This document shows, one piece after another, positions 28,041-39,288 of a DNA stretch of 64,000 nt; position 1 is the stretch's first letter; every line of letters begins with the position of its first letter. The DNA comes from Blastococcus sp. TF02-09. Lineage in GTDB: Bacteria > Actinomycetota > Actinomycetes > Mycobacteriales > Geodermatophilaceae. The position numbers and the translations under genes are program-made. The stretch spans positions 124,001-188,000 of the forward strand of contig NZ_QOHH01000003.1 in assembly GCF_003319105.1 (NCBI RefSeq). The letters are read 5' to 3'. The notes below the pieces were generated by a model. The model was not told where the DNA came from, did no database searches, and saw nothing but the letters and a program-made list of their open reading frames with translations.

Positions 28041-28601
28041 ATGGCCCCCATGTCTGCGCCTGATCTGCGCGAGCGCCTGTGCGCCGCGTTCGCCTGGCGC
28101 GGCGATCGGCTCGACGACGGTGTTCGAGCCGACGTCACCGGGTGGTGGCGGGATCCCGCGATGCTGCAGGACCTGGGCGCCGCGCTGGCCGGGCTGTTCG
28201 CCGACGAGGCGCCGACGGTCGTGCTCGGACTGCCGTCCCGCGGCGTCCTGCTGGGCGCGCTGGTGGCCCGCGAACTCCGGGTCGGACTGGTCGAGGTGCG
28301 CAAGGACCCCGGCCCGGCGGCGGACAGCGACCAGTGGTTGACGGTGACGACCCCGCCGGATTACCGCGATCGCCACCTGGAGCTCGGCTTCCGGCGGGCG
28401 CTCGTCCGGACGACCGATCGAGTTCTCCTGGTCGACGACTGGGTCGCCACGGGTGGGCAGGCACTCGGCGCGAAGAGGCTGGTCGACGAGGCGGGCGCGA
28501 CGTGGCTGGGCGCGGCCGTCATCGTCGACGCGCTGGTCGAGCACCGCACGCGACGAACCCTGGGCGTCCGGGCGCTGCTGCACGAGAGGGACCTGGGCTG
28601 A
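28041..28601 (+). CDS. Phosphoribosyltransferase-family protein
   Basis: About 186 residues with a type-I PRTase core: VVLGLPSRGVLLGALVARELRVGLVEVRK (hood/PPi loop with Arg) and the PRPP-binding motif VLLVDDWVATGGQALGAKRLV near residue 133. The DDWVATGGQ form resembles adenine-type PRTases. No purine-specific residues can be assigned, so the base substrate is unknown. Two in-frame ATGs (28041, 28050) are both possible; neither has a clear ribosome-binding site. Confidence 0.75.
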   Translation: MAPMSAPDLRERLCAAFAWRGDRLDDGVRADVTGWWRDPAMLQDLGAALAGLFADEAPTVVLGLPSRGVLLGALVARELRVGLVEVRKDPGPAADSDQWLTVTTPPDYRDRHLELGFRRALVRTTDRVLLVDDWVATGGQALGAKRLVDEAGATWLGAAVIVDALVEHRTRRTLGVRALLHERDLG

Positions 28602-28725
28602 TGCCCGTGGCCGCGCCGCTACCGCGGTGGAGTGCTCGCAACCGCGCTGGATGGCGGTACTCGCTGCCGTACCGCGGTACTCGGGGTGTGCCGGTGGGGG
28701 TGCGGCCACTCCCTAGGGTGGGCTG

Positions 28726-30354
28726 GTGACCGAGCCCGCGCCGCACATGACCCCCGAGCAGTTCCGGCAGCACGGCCACGAGGTCGTCGACTGGATCGCT
28801 GACTACTGGACGCGCATCGGGTCCTTCCCCGTGCGGTCGACCGTCGCGCCGGGTGACGTGCGGGCGGCGCTGCCCACCGCTCCCCCGGAGCAGGGCGAGC
28901 CCTTCGCCGACGTCCTCGCCGACCTCGACCGCGTGGTCGTCCCCGGCCTCACGCACTGGCAGCACCCCGGCTTCTTCGGGTACTTCCCCGCCAACACCTC
29001 CGGGCCCTCGGTGCTCGGCGACCTCGTCTCGGCCGGGCTCGGCGTCCAGGGCATGTCCTGGGTGACCAGCCCCGCCGCCACCGAGCTCGAGCAGCACGTC
29101 ATGGACTGGTTCGCCGAGCTGCTCGGGCTGCCGGAGTCCTTCCGCTCCTCCTCCACCGGCGGCGGCGTCGTCCAGGACTCCAGCTCGGGAGCCAACCTGG
29201 TCGCGCTGCTCGCCGCCCTCCACCGCGCCAGCGGCGGCGGCACGGTGCGCCGAGGCGTGGAGCCCGAGCGGGCCACCGTCTACGTCTCGGCCGAGACCCA
29301 CTCCTCGATGGAGAAGGCCGTGCGCATCGCCGGCCTGGGCAGCGACGCCGTCCGCATCGTGGAGGTCGACGGCGACCTGGCCATGAACCCCGGCGCGCTC
29401 GCCTCCCGCATGGAACGCGACGTGGCCCGCGGCTACACGCCGGTGCTGGTCTGCGCCACGGTGGGCACCACCTCGACCACCGCCGTCGACCCGCTGGCGG
29501 TGATCGGCCCGATCTGCCAGAAGCACGGCGCCTGGCTGCACGTCGACGCCGCCTACGCCGGCGTCAGCGCCGTCGCCCCCGAGCTGCGCGGCCTGCAGCA
29601 CGGCGTGGAGTGGGCCGACAGCTACACAACCGACGCGCACAAGTGGCTGCTCACCGGCTTCGACGCCACCCTGTTCTGGGTCGCCGACCGCGCCGCCCTG
29701 ACCGGGGCGCTGGCGATCCTCCCCGAGTACCTGCGCAACGCCGCCACCGACGCCGGTGCCGTCGTCGACTACCGCGACTGGCAGATCTCGCTGGGCCGCC
29801 GCTTCCGGGCGCTCAAGCTGTGGTTCGTGCTGCGCTGGTACGGCGCCGAGGGGCTGCGCGCGCACATCCGCAGCTCGGTCGCGCTCGCGCAGGAGCTCGC
29901 CGGCTGGGCCGAGGCCGACGAGCGCTTCGACGTCCTCACCCCCCACCCGCTGTCGCTGGTGTGCCTCACCCCGCGCTGGCCGGCAGGTGTGGACGCCGAC
30001 GTCGCCAGCATGACGCTGCTCGAGCGGCTCAACGACGGCGGCGAGGTGTTCCTGACCCACACCACGGTGCGCGGCGCGGTGGTGCTGCGGGTGGCCGTCG
30101 GCGCGCCCACCACCACCCGCGAGCACGTGGAGCGGGCGTGGGCGCTGCTGTGCGAGAACCACGACTGGCTCGCCGCCGATTTCGCCGAGCAGGCCGCGGA
30201 GCAGGCCCGCGAGGCCGCCGCGCGCGCCGAGGAACAGTCGCGCATCGCCGCCGAGCGCGAGGCCGCCGAGGCGACGGCCGACGTCGAGCGACCGGCCGCG
30301 CAGGACGAGACCGCCGCGCAGGCCGCCGCCCAGGAGGACCTCCCGTCGGCGTGA
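28726..30354 (+). CDS. PLP-dependent aromatic-L-amino-acid-type decarboxylase with Ala/Glu-rich tail
   Basis: 542-residue group-II decarboxylase. Typical blocks: MTPEQFRQHGHEVVDWIADYW at the start, HPGFFGYFPANTS, GGGVVQDSSSGANLVALLAA (about 146-165), VCATVGTTSTTAVDP, WLHVDAAYAG and DAHKWLLTGFDA with the PLP lysine at residue 306. It probably makes an aromatic or related amine; substrate cannot be read. The last 60 residues are Ala/Glu/Arg/Gln-rich and look like a charged coiled coil followed by a disordered end, absent from ordinary members. GTG start. PLP supply is encoded at the left edge. Confidence 0.88.
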   Translation: MTEPAPHMTPEQFRQHGHEVVDWIADYWTRIGSFPVRSTVAPGDVRAALPTAPPEQGEPFADVLADLDRVVVPGLTHWQHPGFFGYFPANTSGPSVLGDLVSAGLGVQGMSWVTSPAATELEQHVMDWFAELLGLPESFRSSSTGGGVVQDSSSGANLVALLAALHRASGGGTVRRGVEPERATVYVSAETHSSMEKAVRIAGLGSDAVRIVEVDGDLAMNPGALASRMERDVARGYTPVLVCATVGTTSTTAVDPLAVIGPICQKHGAWLHVDAAYAGVSAVAPELRGLQHGVEWADSYTTDAHKWLLTGFDATLFWVADRAALTGALAILPEYLRNAATDAGAVVDYRDWQISLGRRFRALKLWFVLRWYGAEGLRAHIRSSVALAQELAGWAEADERFDVLTPHPLSLVCLTPRWPAGVDADVASMTLLERLNDGGEVFLTHTTVRGAVVLRVAVGAPTTTREHVERAWALLCENHDWLAADFAEQAAEQAREAAARAEEQSRIAAEREAAEATADVERPAAQDETAAQAAAQEDLPSA

Positions 30355-30361
30355 GGGGCGG

Positions 30362-30384
30362 GCGGGGGCCGGACCGGCCCCCGC
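30362..30384. terminator. Bidirectional terminator between the decarboxylase and tesB genes
   Basis: GCGGGGGCCGG (30362-30372) pairs with CCGGCCCCCGC (30374-30384), a very strong GC stem between convergent stop codons (30354 and 30389). Confidence 0.7.
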
Positions 30385-30388
30385 GCGC

Positions 30389-31261
30389 TCACCTCGGCAG
30401 CGGCCGGATGAGGCCCTGCTGCGTCACGGTGGCCACGTGGGTGCCGTCGGCGGCCCAGATCTGGCCGAAGCACAGCGCCCGCCCGTGGGACGCCGCCGGG
30501 CTGTCGGTCTCGTAGAGGAACCACTCGTCGGCCCGCACCGGCTGGTGGAACCACACCGCGTGGTCCAGGCTCGAGCCCGCCGTGCGTCCCCAGCCGCCGC
30601 CCATGCGCGCGGTCCCCGCACCCAGCAGGCTCAGGTCGCTGGCGAAGGTGAGCGCGGCTGCGTGCACCGCCTGGTCCCCGGGCAGCTCGCCGGCGACCTT
30701 CATCCAGGTCCAGGACTTCGTGTCCGGGTAGGTCTTCGGCGGGCGGTCGAAGGGGTGCTCGAGCATCCGCTGCTCCACCGCCATGCCGATGCTCCTGGCC
30801 ACCCGCCCCCCGTCGGCCCGGTTCGCCAGCAGCTCGAGAAACGTGGGCAGGGTCTCCGGCGCCGGCACGTCGGGCATGGGCAGCGCGTGCTCGGCGTACG
30901 GCTCCTCCCCCGTCGAGGCGTCGGCCGTCAGCGCGAAGATCGCGACGTCCTTCTCGCCGCGGCGCTGCCAGGCCACCACCCGCCGGGTGCTGAAGGTCCG
31001 GCCGTCGCGCATCCGCTCGACGGCGTAGCGGATCTCCTCGTTCGGGTCGCCGGGCCGCAGGAAGTAGGAGTGCAGCGAGTGCACGTCGCGCCCCTCCGGC
31101 AGCGTCGAGGCGGCGGCCATCAGCGCCTGGCCGGCCACCTGCCCGCCGAAGATGCGCTGCATCGTCGTCTCCGGCGTCTTGCCGACGAAGAGGTCCGGCT
31201 CGCGCTCCTCGAGCGCGAGCACCGACAGCAGCTCCGCGGCCTGCGTGCTCCCCCCGGTCAC
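30389..31261 (-). CDS. tesB: Acyl-CoA thioesterase II
   Basis: 290 residues, a double hotdog. The N-terminal hotdog holds FGGQVAGQALMAAAST and HSLHSYFLRPGDP; the C-terminal hotdog holds SLDHAVWFHQPVRADEWFLYETDSP and the final RALCFGQIWAADG with the catalytic Gln. Cleaves medium/long acyl-CoA. The GTG start overlaps the pyk stop (GTGA). The pyk-tesB order is also seen in Mycobacterium. Confidence 0.92.
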   Translation of the reverse strand: MTGGSTQAAELLSVLALEEREPDLFVGKTPETTMQRIFGGQVAGQALMAAASTLPEGRDVHSLHSYFLRPGDPNEEIRYAVERMRDGRTFSTRRVVAWQRRGEKDVAIFALTADASTGEEPYAEHALPMPDVPAPETLPTFLELLANRADGGRVARSIGMAVEQRMLEHPFDRPPKTYPDTKSWTWMKVAGELPGDQAVHAAALTFASDLSLLGAGTARMGGGWGRTAGSSLDHAVWFHQPVRADEWFLYETDSPAASHGRALCFGQIWAADGTHVATVTQQGLIRPLPR

Positions 31262-32673
31262 GAGTCGGTCCCGACCTCGTGCACGCGCATCAGGTTCGTG
31301 GAGCCGACGGTGTTCGGCGGGCTGCCGGCCACGACCACGACCCGGTCCCCCACCTTGAGCCGGCCGATGGACAGCAGCGAGAAGTCCACCTGGGCGACCA
31401 TGTCGTCGGTGTGGGAGACCTCGGGGACCAGGAACGTCTCCACGCCCCACGACAGCGCCAGCTGGCTGCGCACCCGGGCGTCGACGGTGAAGGCCAGCAG
31501 CGGCTGGTGCGGGTGCAGGGCCGACAACCGGCGCGCCGTCTCGCCGGTCTGGGTGAAGGTGGCCAGCGCCTTGACGTCGAGCGCCTCGCCGACGTCCTTG
31601 GCCGCGCGCACGATCGCGCCCGAGCGGGACCGCGAGCGACGCTCGATCTCGGGGACGGGCATGTGGTCGCTCTCGACCGCGTCGATGATCCGTTCCATGG
31701 TGCGCACCGCGGCGATCGGGTGCGCACCCACCGAGGTCTCGCCGGAGAGCATCACCGCGTCCGCGCCGTCGAGCACCGCGTTGGCGACGTCGGAGGCCTC
31801 GGCACGCGTCGGCCGGGAGTTCTGGATCATGGACTCGAGCATCTGGGTGGCCACGATGACCGGCTTGTTGCGCTCGCGCGCCGCCTGGATCGCCCGCTTC
31901 TGCACCACCGGCACCCGCTCCAGCGGCAGCTCCACGCCGAGGTCGCCGCGGGCCACCATGATGCCGTCGAAGGCCTCCACGATCTCGTCGAGCCGCTCGA
32001 CCGCCTCGGGCTTCTCCAGCTTGGCGATGATCGGGACCTCGATGTCCTCCTGCCGCATGATCTCGCGCACCAGCTCGGCGTCGGAGGCCGAGCGGACGAA
32101 GGACAGCGCGATGAAGTCCACGCCCAGCCGCAGCGCGAAGCGCAGGTCGAGCTCGTCCTTGTCCGACAGCGCGGGCACGCTGACCGCGACGCCGGGCAGC
32201 GACAGGCCCTTGTTGTTCGACACCGGCCCGCCCTCGATGACCAGGCAGACCACGTCGGGGCCCTGGACCGACAGCACGGTCAGGGCGAGCTTGCCGTCGT
32301 CGACCAGCAGGCGGTCGCCGACCTGGACGTCGTTGGCGAGGTCCTTGTAGGTGGTGGAGACGCGGGCGGCGGTGCCCTCGACGTCGTCCACGGTGATGAC
32401 GACCTGGCTGCCGGTGGGCCACTCGACCGGGCCGTCGGCGAACGTGCCGAGTCGGATCTTGGGGCCCTGGAGGTCGGCCAGCACGGCGACGGCGTGCCCG
32501 GTGCGGTCGGAGGCCTCCCGCACCCGCTCGTAGGCGGTGGCGTGGTGGGCGTGCTCGCCGTGGCTGAAGTTGAGCCGGGCGACGTCCATGCCGGACTCGA
32601 CGAGTGCCGTCACCTGCTCCAGGGAGCTGGTGGCCGGACCCAATGTGCAGACGATCTTGGCGCGGCGGGACAT
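31258..32673 (-). CDS. pyk: Pyruvate kinase
   Basis: Last step of glycolysis. 471 residues: AKIVCTLGPAT (5-15), LNFSHG, KGLSLPG, the signature VPIIAKLEKPEAVERLDEI with active-site Lys, MVARGDLGVELP and the TSVGAHPIAAVRTME block in the A domain, then the C-terminal allosteric domain (TQTGETARRLSALHP). ATG 32673. It follows gltD by 65 bp with a terminator between, so it probably has its own promoter within the gltD 3' end. Confidence 0.96.
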   Translation of the reverse strand: MSRRAKIVCTLGPATSSLEQVTALVESGMDVARLNFSHGEHAHHATAYERVREASDRTGHAVAVLADLQGPKIRLGTFADGPVEWPTGSQVVITVDDVEGTAARVSTTYKDLANDVQVGDRLLVDDGKLALTVLSVQGPDVVCLVIEGGPVSNNKGLSLPGVAVSVPALSDKDELDLRFALRLGVDFIALSFVRSASDAELVREIMRQEDIEVPIIAKLEKPEAVERLDEIVEAFDGIMVARGDLGVELPLERVPVVQKRAIQAARERNKPVIVATQMLESMIQNSRPTRAEASDVANAVLDGADAVMLSGETSVGAHPIAAVRTMERIIDAVESDHMPVPEIERRSRSRSGAIVRAAKDVGEALDVKALATFTQTGETARRLSALHPHQPLLAFTVDARVRSQLALSWGVETFLVPEVSHTDDMVAQVDFSLLSIGRLKVGDRVVVVAGSPPNTVGSTNLMRVHEVGTDS

Positions 32674-32688
32674 GGTCAGAACGCTAGT

Positions 32689-32731
32689 GGGGCGGCCCGG
32701 TACCCGCAGGTACCGGGCCCCGGGCCGCCCC
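32689..32731 (-). terminator. Terminator of gltD
   Basis: Nested inverted repeats: GGGGCGGCCCGG (32689-32700) with CCGGGCCGCCCC (32720-32731), and inside them CCCGGTACC/GGTACCGGG around CGCA. It lies directly after gltD. Confidence 0.7.
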
Positions 32732-32738
32732 GTGACTT

Positions 32739-34229
32739 CTAGCGCAGTGCGACGGCGGTGGGCTCGACCGGCCGGGGCAGCGCCGACGCGCCGGTGAGCC
32801 AGGCGTCGGCGGCACCCGCCGCGGCGCGGCCCTCGGCGATCGCCCACACGATGAGCGACTGCCCGCGGCCCATGTCGCCGGCCACGAACACCCCGGGGAC
32901 CGTGGACATGAACTCGCTGTCGCGGACGACGTTGTCGCGCTGGTCCATCTCCACGCCGAGGTCCTCGAGCAGCCCCTCGCGCTGGGCACCGGTGAAGCCC
33001 ATGGCCAGGAAGACCAGGTCGGCGGGGAGCTCGCGCTCGGTGCCCTCGACCTTCTGGAACCGGCCGTCGACCCGCTCGACCTCGTGCAGCAGCAACGCCC
33101 GCACGTGGCCCGAGTCGTCGCCCACGAACCGCTCGGTGTTGACCGAGTAGAGCCGCTCGCCGCCCTCCTCGTGCGCACTGGAGACACGCATGATCATCGG
33201 GTAGGTCGGCCACGGGTTGCTGGCCTGCTCCCGGCGGTCCGGCGGCGCCGGCATGATCTCCAGCTGGGTGACCGAGGCGGCGCCCTGGCGGTGCGCGGTG
33301 CCCAGGCAGTCGGCGCCGGTGTCACCGCCACCGATGATCACCACGCGCTTGCCGGCCGCGTTGATCGGCGGGTCGTTCAGCTCGCCGAGCGCCTGCCGGT
33401 TGCCGTAGGGCAGGTACTCCATCGCGAGGTGGATGCCGGCGAGCTCCCGGCCCGGGGCGGGCAGGTCGCGCCCGACGGTCGCGCCGCCGGCCAGCACGAC
33501 GGCGTCGTACTCGCTGCGCAGCTGCTCGGTGGACAGGTCGTCCTCGCCCGAACCGCCGACCTCGACGCCGGTGACGAAGCGGGTGCCCTCGGCGCGCATC
33601 TGGTCCAGCCGCCGGTCCAGGACGGACTTCTCCATCTTGAACTCCGGGATGCCGTACCGGAGCAGCCCGCCGACGCGGTCGGCGCGCTCGAAGACGGTGA
33701 CGTCGTGCCCGGCCCGGGTGAGCTGCTGGGCGGCGGCCAGGCCCGCGGGGCCCGAGCCGACGACGGCGACCTTCTTGCCGGTCCGCTCGGTGGGTGCCTG
33801 CGGCTCGACCCAGCCCTCGTCCCAGGCGCGGTCGATGATCTCCCACTCGATCTGCTTGATGGTGACCGGCGACTCCTGCAGGTTCAGCACGCAGGAGCCC
33901 TCGCACGGCGCCGGGCAGAGCTTCCCGGTGAACTCCGGGAAGTTGTTCGTCGCGTGCAGCCGCTCGATGGCGTCGTGCCAGTCGTCGCGGCGGGCCAGGT
34001 CGTTCCACTCGGGGATCAGGTTGGCCACCGGGCACGCGTGGTGGCAGAACGGGATGCCGCAGTCCATGCAGCGGGCCGCCTGCTTGCGCACCTCGGCCGT
34101 CGGGAAGAGCGGGTCCTCGCCGTTCTGCCGGGCGACGTAGACGTCCTTCCAGTCCCGGATGCGGACCTCGACGGGGCGCCGCGGAGGCATCGCCCGGTCG
34201 AACTTCAGGAATCCGGTGGTGTCAGCCAC
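32739..34229 (-). CDS. gltD: Glutamate synthase small subunit
   Basis: 496-residue NADPH-dependent subunit. N-terminal ferredoxin-like region with two Cys clusters ([14 protein letters not shown] and CPAPCEGSC), FAD-binding [22 protein letters not shown]-binding [17 protein letters not shown], and the closing [29 protein letters not shown] 34229 overlaps the gltB stop as GTGGCTGA and gives the usual N-terminus [10 protein letters not shown]. Confidence 0.95.
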   Translation of the reverse strand: MADTTGFLKFDRAMPPRRPVEVRIRDWKDVYVARQNGEDPLFPTAEVRKQAARCMDCGIPFCHHACPVANLIPEWNDLARRDDWHDAIERLHATNNFPEFTGKLCPAPCEGSCVLNLQESPVTIKQIEWEIIDRAWDEGWVEPQAPTERTGKKVAVVGSGPAGLAAAQQLTRAGHDVTVFERADRVGGLLRYGIPEFKMEKSVLDRRLDQMRAEGTRFVTGVEVGGSGEDDLSTEQLRSEYDAVVLAGGATVGRDLPAPGRELAGIHLAMEYLPYGNRQALGELNDPPINAAGKRVVIIGGGDTGADCLGTAHRQGAASVTQLEIMPAPPDRREQASNPWPTYPMIMRVSSAHEEGGERLYSVNTERFVGDDSGHVRALLLHEVERVDGRFQKVEGTERELPADLVFLAMGFTGAQREGLLEDLGVEMDQRDNVVRDSEFMSTVPGVFVAGDMGRGQSLIVWAIAEGRAAAGAADAWLTGASALPRPVEPTAVALR

Positions 34230-37200
34230 GAGCCGCCTCCATAACCGCCACGTCGACATCCGTTCCGTTGGCCTCGGCCATGCGCTGCGCGTCCAGCGCC
34301 CGCTTGTAGTCCCGCGGCATGATCACGCTGAACTGCGCCGACCAGCGGCCCCAGTCGGCCAGCAGCGCGGTGGCCACCGGCGACTCGGTCTCCGCGGCGT
34401 AGCGCACCAGCACGTCGCGCAGCCACTGCGCGTCCTCGCCGTCCAGCGGCTCGATGTCGACCATCTCGCCGTTCACCCGGTGGCGGGCCAGGTCGAGCAC
34501 GTAGCCGATGCCCCCGGACATGCCGGCCGCGATGTTGCGGCCGGTGGCGCCCAGGATCACCGCGCGGCCGCCGGTCATGTACTCGAGCGCGTGGTCGCCC
34601 ACGCCCTCGACGACGGCGAGCGCACCGGAGTTGCGGACGCAGAAGCGCTCGCCGACACGGCCGCGCAGGAAGATCTCCCCGCCCGTGGCCCCGTAGCCGA
34701 TGACGTTGCCGGCGATGACGTTGTCCTCGGCGGCGAACGGCGCCTCGCGCGAGGGCCGCACCACGATCCGCCCGCCGGACAGGCCCTTGCCGACGTAGTC
34801 GTTCGCGTCGCCGTACAGCCGCATGGTGATGCCGCGCGGCACGAAGGCGCCGAACGACTGCCCGGCCGACCCGCCGAAGGTGAGGTCGATGGTGCCGTCG
34901 GGCAGGCCCTCGCCACCGAAGCGGCGGGTCACCATCGAGCCCAGCATGGTGCCGACCGTGCGGTTGACGTTGCGCACCGGCAGCTCGAGGCTCACCGGCC
35001 GCGCGTCGAGCAGCGCCCCCTCGCACAGCTGGATCAGGGTCTGGTCCAGGGCGACGTCGAGGCCGTGGTCCTGGTCGCGGACCTTGCGCAACGGCGTCCC
35101 CTCGGGGAGCTCCGGCACGACCAGCAGCGGGCTGAGGTCTAGGCCCGCGGCCTTCCAGTGGTCCACCGCCTGGCGGGTGTCCAGCAGCTCGGCGCGCCCG
35201 ATCGCCTCGTCCAGCGAGCGGAAGCCCAGCTCGGCGAGGTACTCGCGCACCTGCTCGGCCAGGAACTCGAAGAAGGTGACGACGAACTCCGGCCGGCCGG
35301 TGAACCGCTTGCGCAGCTCCGGGTTCTGCGTGGCCACGCCCACCGGGCAGGTGTCAAGGTGGCAGACCCGCATCATCACGCAGCCGGCGACGACCAGCGG
35401 AGCGGTGGCGAAGCCGTACTCCTCGGCGCCCAGCAGCGCGGCGATGATCACGTCGCGGCCGGTCTTCATCTGGCCGTCGGCCTGGACGGTGATCCGGTCG
35501 CGCAGCCCGTTGGCCAGCAGCGTCTGCTGCGTCTCGGCCAGGCCCAGCTCCCACGGGGAGCCGGCGTGCTTGAGCGAGGTCAGCGGAGCCGCACCGGTCC
35601 CGCCGTCGTGACCGGAGATCAGCACGAGGTCCGCGTGCGCCTTGCTGACGCCCGCGGCCACGGTGCCGACACCGACCTCGGCGACCAGCTTGACGTTGAT
35701 CCGCGCCTGGTCGTTCGCGTTCTTCAGGTCGTGGATGAGCTGCTTGAGGTCCTCGATCGAGTAGATGTCGTGGTGCGGCGGCGGGCTGATCAGGCCGACG
35801 CCCGGCGTCGAGTGCCGGGTGCGCGCCACCCACGGGTACACCTTGCCGCCGGGCAGCTGGCCGCCCTCGCCGGGCTTGGCCCCCTGCGCCATCTTGATCT
35901 GGATGTCGTCGGCGTTGACCAGGTACTCGCTGGTGACGCCGAACCGGCCGCTGGCCACCTGCTTGATCGCCGAGCGGCGCAGGTCGCCGTTCGGGTCGGG
36001 GGTGAACCGGTCGGGGTCCTCGCCCCCCTCACCGGTGTTGGACTTGCCGCCCAGCCGGTTCATGGCGATCGCGAGGGTCTCGTGCGACTCCTGCGAGATG
36101 GAGCCGTAGCTCATCGCGCCGGTCTGGAAGCGCTTGACGATCTCGCTGACCGGCTCGACCTCGTCGATCGGCACGGGCGGGCGGACGCCGTTGCGCAGCG
36201 TGAACAGCCCGCGCAGCGTGCCGGCGTTCTCCGACAGCTCGTCGACGGTCTCGGTGTACTTCCGGAAGACGTCGTACTGCCGCGACCGGGTGGCGTGCTG
36301 GAGCAGGAACACCGTCTCGGGGTTGAAGAGGTGGATCTCCCCCTCGCGGCGCCACTGGTACTCCCCGCCCACCTCGAGACGGCGGTGCGCCCGCTCGGTG
36401 GGGTTCTCCGGGTACGCCCGGCGGTGGCGCATGGCCACCTCCTCGGCGAGGACGTCGATGCCGACGCCGCCCAGGGGCGCGGAGGTGCCGGTGAAGTACT
36501 CGTCGACCAGCTCCTGGGACAGGCCCACGGCCTCGAAGATCTGCGCCATCGTGTACGAGCCGACGGTGCTGATGCCCATCTTGCTCATGACCTTGAGGAC
36601 GCCCTTGCCCAGCGCCTTGACCATGTTGCGCACGGCCTGGGCGGGCTCCACGCCGGTGAGCGCACCGTCGCGGATGAGGTCCTCGATCGACTCGAAGGCC
36701 AGGTAGGGGTTGACCGCGGCCGCGCCGTAGCCGAGCAGCAGCGCGATGTGGTGGACCTCGCGGGCGTCGCCGGACTCGACGACCAGCCCGATCTCCATGC
36801 GGGTCTTCTCGCGCACCAGGTGGTGGTGCACGGCGGCGGTCATCAGCAGCGACGGGATCGGCGCGCGCTGCTCGTCGCAGTCGCGGTCGGATAGCACGAT
36901 CGTGCGCGCGCCGGCCGCGATCGCCTTGGAGACCTTGGTCCGCAGGTCCTCGACGGCCTGGGCGAGGGCGGGGCCGCCGCCCTTGACGTCGAAGTGGCCG
37001 GTGATCCGGACGGCGGCGTACCCGGGCAGGTCGCCGTCGTCGTCGATGTGCAGGATCTTGGCCAGCTCGTCGTTGTCGATGACCGGGAACGGCAGGAAGA
37101 CCTGGCGGCAGGACGCGGGGGTGGCCTGCAGCAGGTTCTGCTCGGGCCCGAAGGTGCGCCCGAGGCTGGTCACCAGCTCCTCGCGGATGGCGTCCAGCGG

Positions 37201-38877
37201 CGGGTTGGTCACCTGGGCGAACAGCTGCCCGAAGTAGTCGTAGAGCAGCCGCGACCGGTCCGACAGCGCCGCGATGGGGGTGTCGGTGCCCATGGAGCCG
37301 ATCGGCTCCGCACCCGAGGACGCCATCGGCTGGATGAGGACGCGCAGCTCCTCCTCCGTGTAGCCGAACAGCGCCTGCCGCCGGACGACGGACTCGTGGC
37401 TGGGCCGCGACCGGCGCCGCTCGGGCAGCGTGGGCAAGTGCACGAGGCCGGCGTGCAGCCAGTCGTCGTAGGGGTGCTCGGCGGCCAGGGCGCCCTTGAC
37501 CTCCTCGTCGGAAATGATCCGCCCCGCGGCGGTGTCGACGAGGAACATGCGGCCCGGCTGCAGCCGGCCCTTGGCCACGACGTCGGCGGCCGGGATGTCG
37601 AGCACGCCGACCTCGCTGGCCAGGACGACGAGGTCGTCCTTGGTGTGCCACCAGCGCCCGGGACGCAGCCCGTTGCGGTCGAGGACGGCGCCGATGAGCG
37701 TGCCGTCGGTGAAGCAGACCGCGGCCGGCCCGTCCCAGGGCTCCATGATCGAGGAGTGGAACCGGTAGAAGGCCCGGCGGGCCGGGTCCATCTCGTCGTG
37801 GTTCTCCCACGCCTCCGGGATCATCATGAGGACGGCGTGCGGCAGCGAGCGGCCCGACAGGTGCAGCAGCTCGAGCACCTCGTCGAAGGTCGCCGAGTCG
37901 CTGAAGTCGCCGGCCGTGACGGGGAAGATCCGCTCCAGGCCGAGCTCGGAGGCCGGGCCCGCCGGGCCGTCGAACAGCTCGGTGGCGAGCTTCGCCTCGC
38001 GGGCCCGCATGCGGTTGCGGTTGCCCTTGATCGTGTTGATCTCGCCGTTGTGCGCGATGAAGCGGAACGGGTGGGCCAGCGGCCAGCTCGGGAAGGTGTT
38101 GGTCGAGAACCGGCTGTGCACCAGCGCGATCGCCGACTCGTAGCGCTCGTCGCGCAGGTCGGGGAAGAACAGCGGCAGCTGGTCGGTGGTCAGCATGCCC
38201 TTGTAGGTGATCGTCCGCGACGACAGCGAGGCGATGTACAGCGAGCTGCCCGCGTCGACCGCGGCACGCTCGGCCCGCTTGCGCAGCACGAACGAGCGCC
38301 GCTCGAGCCGGGTGACGCCGTGGCACTCGACGTTGCCGCCGAAGGCCTTCTCGTCGGCGCGGGCGCCCATCGTCTCGGCGACGAACAGCTGCGCGAAGTG
38401 CGGCATGACGGCGCGGGCCGTGGGGCCGAGGTCGGCGCCCTCGGGGTCGATGGGCACGTCCCGCCAGCCGAGGACGGTCAGGCCCTCCTCGTCGGCGAGG
38501 CGGGCGACGTCCTCGACGCGGGCGGCGCGCTCGGCGTCGTCGGCGGGCATGAAGGCGATGCCGACGGCGTACTCGCCGGCCGGCGGCAGGTCGAAGTCGA
38601 CGCTGGCGCGCAGCAGCGCGTCGGGCACCTGGGTCAGGATCCCGGCGCCGTCGCCCGAGTTGGGCTCGGCGCCGGCGGCACCGCGGTGGTCGAGGTTGTG
38701 CAGGGCGGTGAGGCCCTTGGCGACGATGTCGCGCGACCGGCGGCCGCGCGCGTCGGCCACGAAGGCCACGCCACAGGCGTCCTTGTCGTTCGCCGGGTCG
38801 TACAGGCCGGAAGCAGCGGGCACCGCGGAGAACGGCACGGCTGACTTGCGGGCGGCGGGGGCGGTGGGGTCGGACAT
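34222..38877 (-). CDS. gltB: Glutamate synthase large subunit
   Basis: 1551 residues. A 34-residue propeptide precedes CGVAFVAD, whose Cys35 becomes the N-terminal nucleophile of the class-II glutaminase after cleavage. Then the central domain, the FMN-binding synthase barrel ([46 protein letters not shown]), a 3Fe-4S Cys cluster in [15 protein letters not shown], and the C-terminal GXGXG beta-helix domain. With GltD it makes two glutamates from glutamine and 2-oxoglutarate. ATG 38877. Confidence 0.96.
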   Translation of the reverse strand: MSDPTAPAARKSAVPFSAVPAASGLYDPANDKDACGVAFVADARGRRSRDIVAKGLTALHNLDHRGAAGAEPNSGDGAGILTQVPDALLRASVDFDLPPAGEYAVGIAFMPADDAERAARVEDVARLADEEGLTVLGWRDVPIDPEGADLGPTARAVMPHFAQLFVAETMGARADEKAFGGNVECHGVTRLERRSFVLRKRAERAAVDAGSSLYIASLSSRTITYKGMLTTDQLPLFFPDLRDERYESAIALVHSRFSTNTFPSWPLAHPFRFIAHNGEINTIKGNRNRMRAREAKLATELFDGPAGPASELGLERIFPVTAGDFSDSATFDEVLELLHLSGRSLPHAVLMMIPEAWENHDEMDPARRAFYRFHSSIMEPWDGPAAVCFTDGTLIGAVLDRNGLRPGRWWHTKDDLVVLASEVGVLDIPAADVVAKGRLQPGRMFLVDTAAGRIISDEEVKGALAAEHPYDDWLHAGLVHLPTLPERRRSRPSHESVVRRQALFGYTEEELRVLIQPMASSGAEPIGSMGTDTPIAALSDRSRLLYDYFGQLFAQVTNPPLDAIREELVTSLGRTFGPEQNLLQATPASCRQVFLPFPVIDNDELAKILHIDDDGDLPGYAAVRITGHFDVKGGGPALAQAVEDLRTKVSKAIAAGARTIVLSDRDCDEQRAPIPSLLMTAAVHHHLVREKTRMEIGLVVESGDAREVHHIALLLGYGAAAVNPYLAFESIEDLIRDGALTGVEPAQAVRNMVKALGKGVLKVMSKMGISTVGSYTMAQIFEAVGLSQELVDEYFTGTSAPLGGVGIDVLAEEVAMRHRRAYPENPTERAHRRLEVGGEYQWRREGEIHLFNPETVFLLQHATRSRQYDVFRKYTETVDELSENAGTLRGLFTLRNGVRPPVPIDEVEPVSEIVKRFQTGAMSYGSISQESHETLAIAMNRLGGKSNTGEGGEDPDRFTPDPNGDLRRSAIKQVASGRFGVTSEYLVNADDIQIKMAQGAKPGEGGQLPGGKVYPWVARTRHSTPGVGLISPPPHHDIYSIEDLKQLIHDLKNANDQARINVKLVAEVGVGTVAAGVSKAHADLVLISGHDGGTGAAPLTSLKHAGSPWELGLAETQQTLLANGLRDRITVQADGQMKTGRDVIIAALLGAEEYGFATAPLVVAGCVMMRVCHLDTCPVGVATQNPELRKRFTGRPEFVVTFFEFLAEQVREYLAELGFRSLDEAIGRAELLDTRQAVDHWKAAGLDLSPLLVVPELPEGTPLRKVRDQDHGLDVALDQTLIQLCEGALLDARPVSLELPVRNVNRTVGTMLGSMVTRRFGGEGLPDGTIDLTFGGSAGQSFGAFVPRGITMRLYGDANDYVGKGLSGGRIVVRPSREAPFAAEDNVIAGNVIGYGATGGEIFLRGRVGERFCVRNSGALAVVEGVGDHALEYMTGGRAVILGATGRNIAAGMSGGIGYVLDLARHRVNGEMVDIEPLDGEDAQWLRDVLVRYAAETESPVATALLADWGRWSAQFSVIMPRDYKRALDAQRMAEANGTDVDVAVMEAARG

Positions 38878-39288
38878 GTCACTCCCGTCGTCGGCGGCGC
38901 CTGGGCCTCCGGAGGAGGCAGGCGGGGCTGAGGGCCCGGGCCGGTGGGTCAAGGGGTTCGGCGGACGGCACTGCGGAGAGCCGGCAGCCCGGGAGGGACG
39001 TCGGCCCCGGTGCGACAGGCTCGAGCCCACCGGTGGTCCGACGGGCTGTCGTCCGCGGGGCGACGCTGGCCCGGTCCGACGGTCGGGTCCGGCCGGGATC
39101 GCCGACGGGCCCGGAGCGAAGCGTACACAGCCGTAACACCGGCCTCATACGCGAAATCGACAGCCGGCGGCGCGTCGGCAGCAACACGGCGGTCGATGGC
39201 GGGTATCCGCCGGGGTGGAGCCCCGAGAGCCGGTGATCATCCTCACCCACCCCGGGCTCCGGCGCATCCCCGCGGTGCGCCGGACGGG
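38878..39288. other. Intergenic region upstream of gltB and downstream of lgt
   Basis: About 410 bp without a credible gene. The gltB-proximal 230 bp are extremely GC-rich and would form a long leader. A slightly AT-richer patch at about 39115-39175 (gcgtacacagccgtaac and tcatacgcgaaatcg) is the likely gltB promoter area, but no clean -35/-10 pair is seen. The lgt terminator occupies the right end. Confidence 0.4.
39259..39283 (-). terminator. Possible terminator of the his/trp/lgt operon
   Basis: CCGGCGCA (39259-39266) pairs with TGCGCCGG (39276-39283) around a 9-nt loop, 6 bp beyond the lgt stop. Confidence 0.5.

Noticed and set aside
39115-39145. GTAC/GTAAC pair upstream of gltB as a possible GlnR nitrogen-regulator box
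   Set aside because: Spacing is about 10 bp between half-sites rather than the expected 11, and the second half-site consensus is poor.
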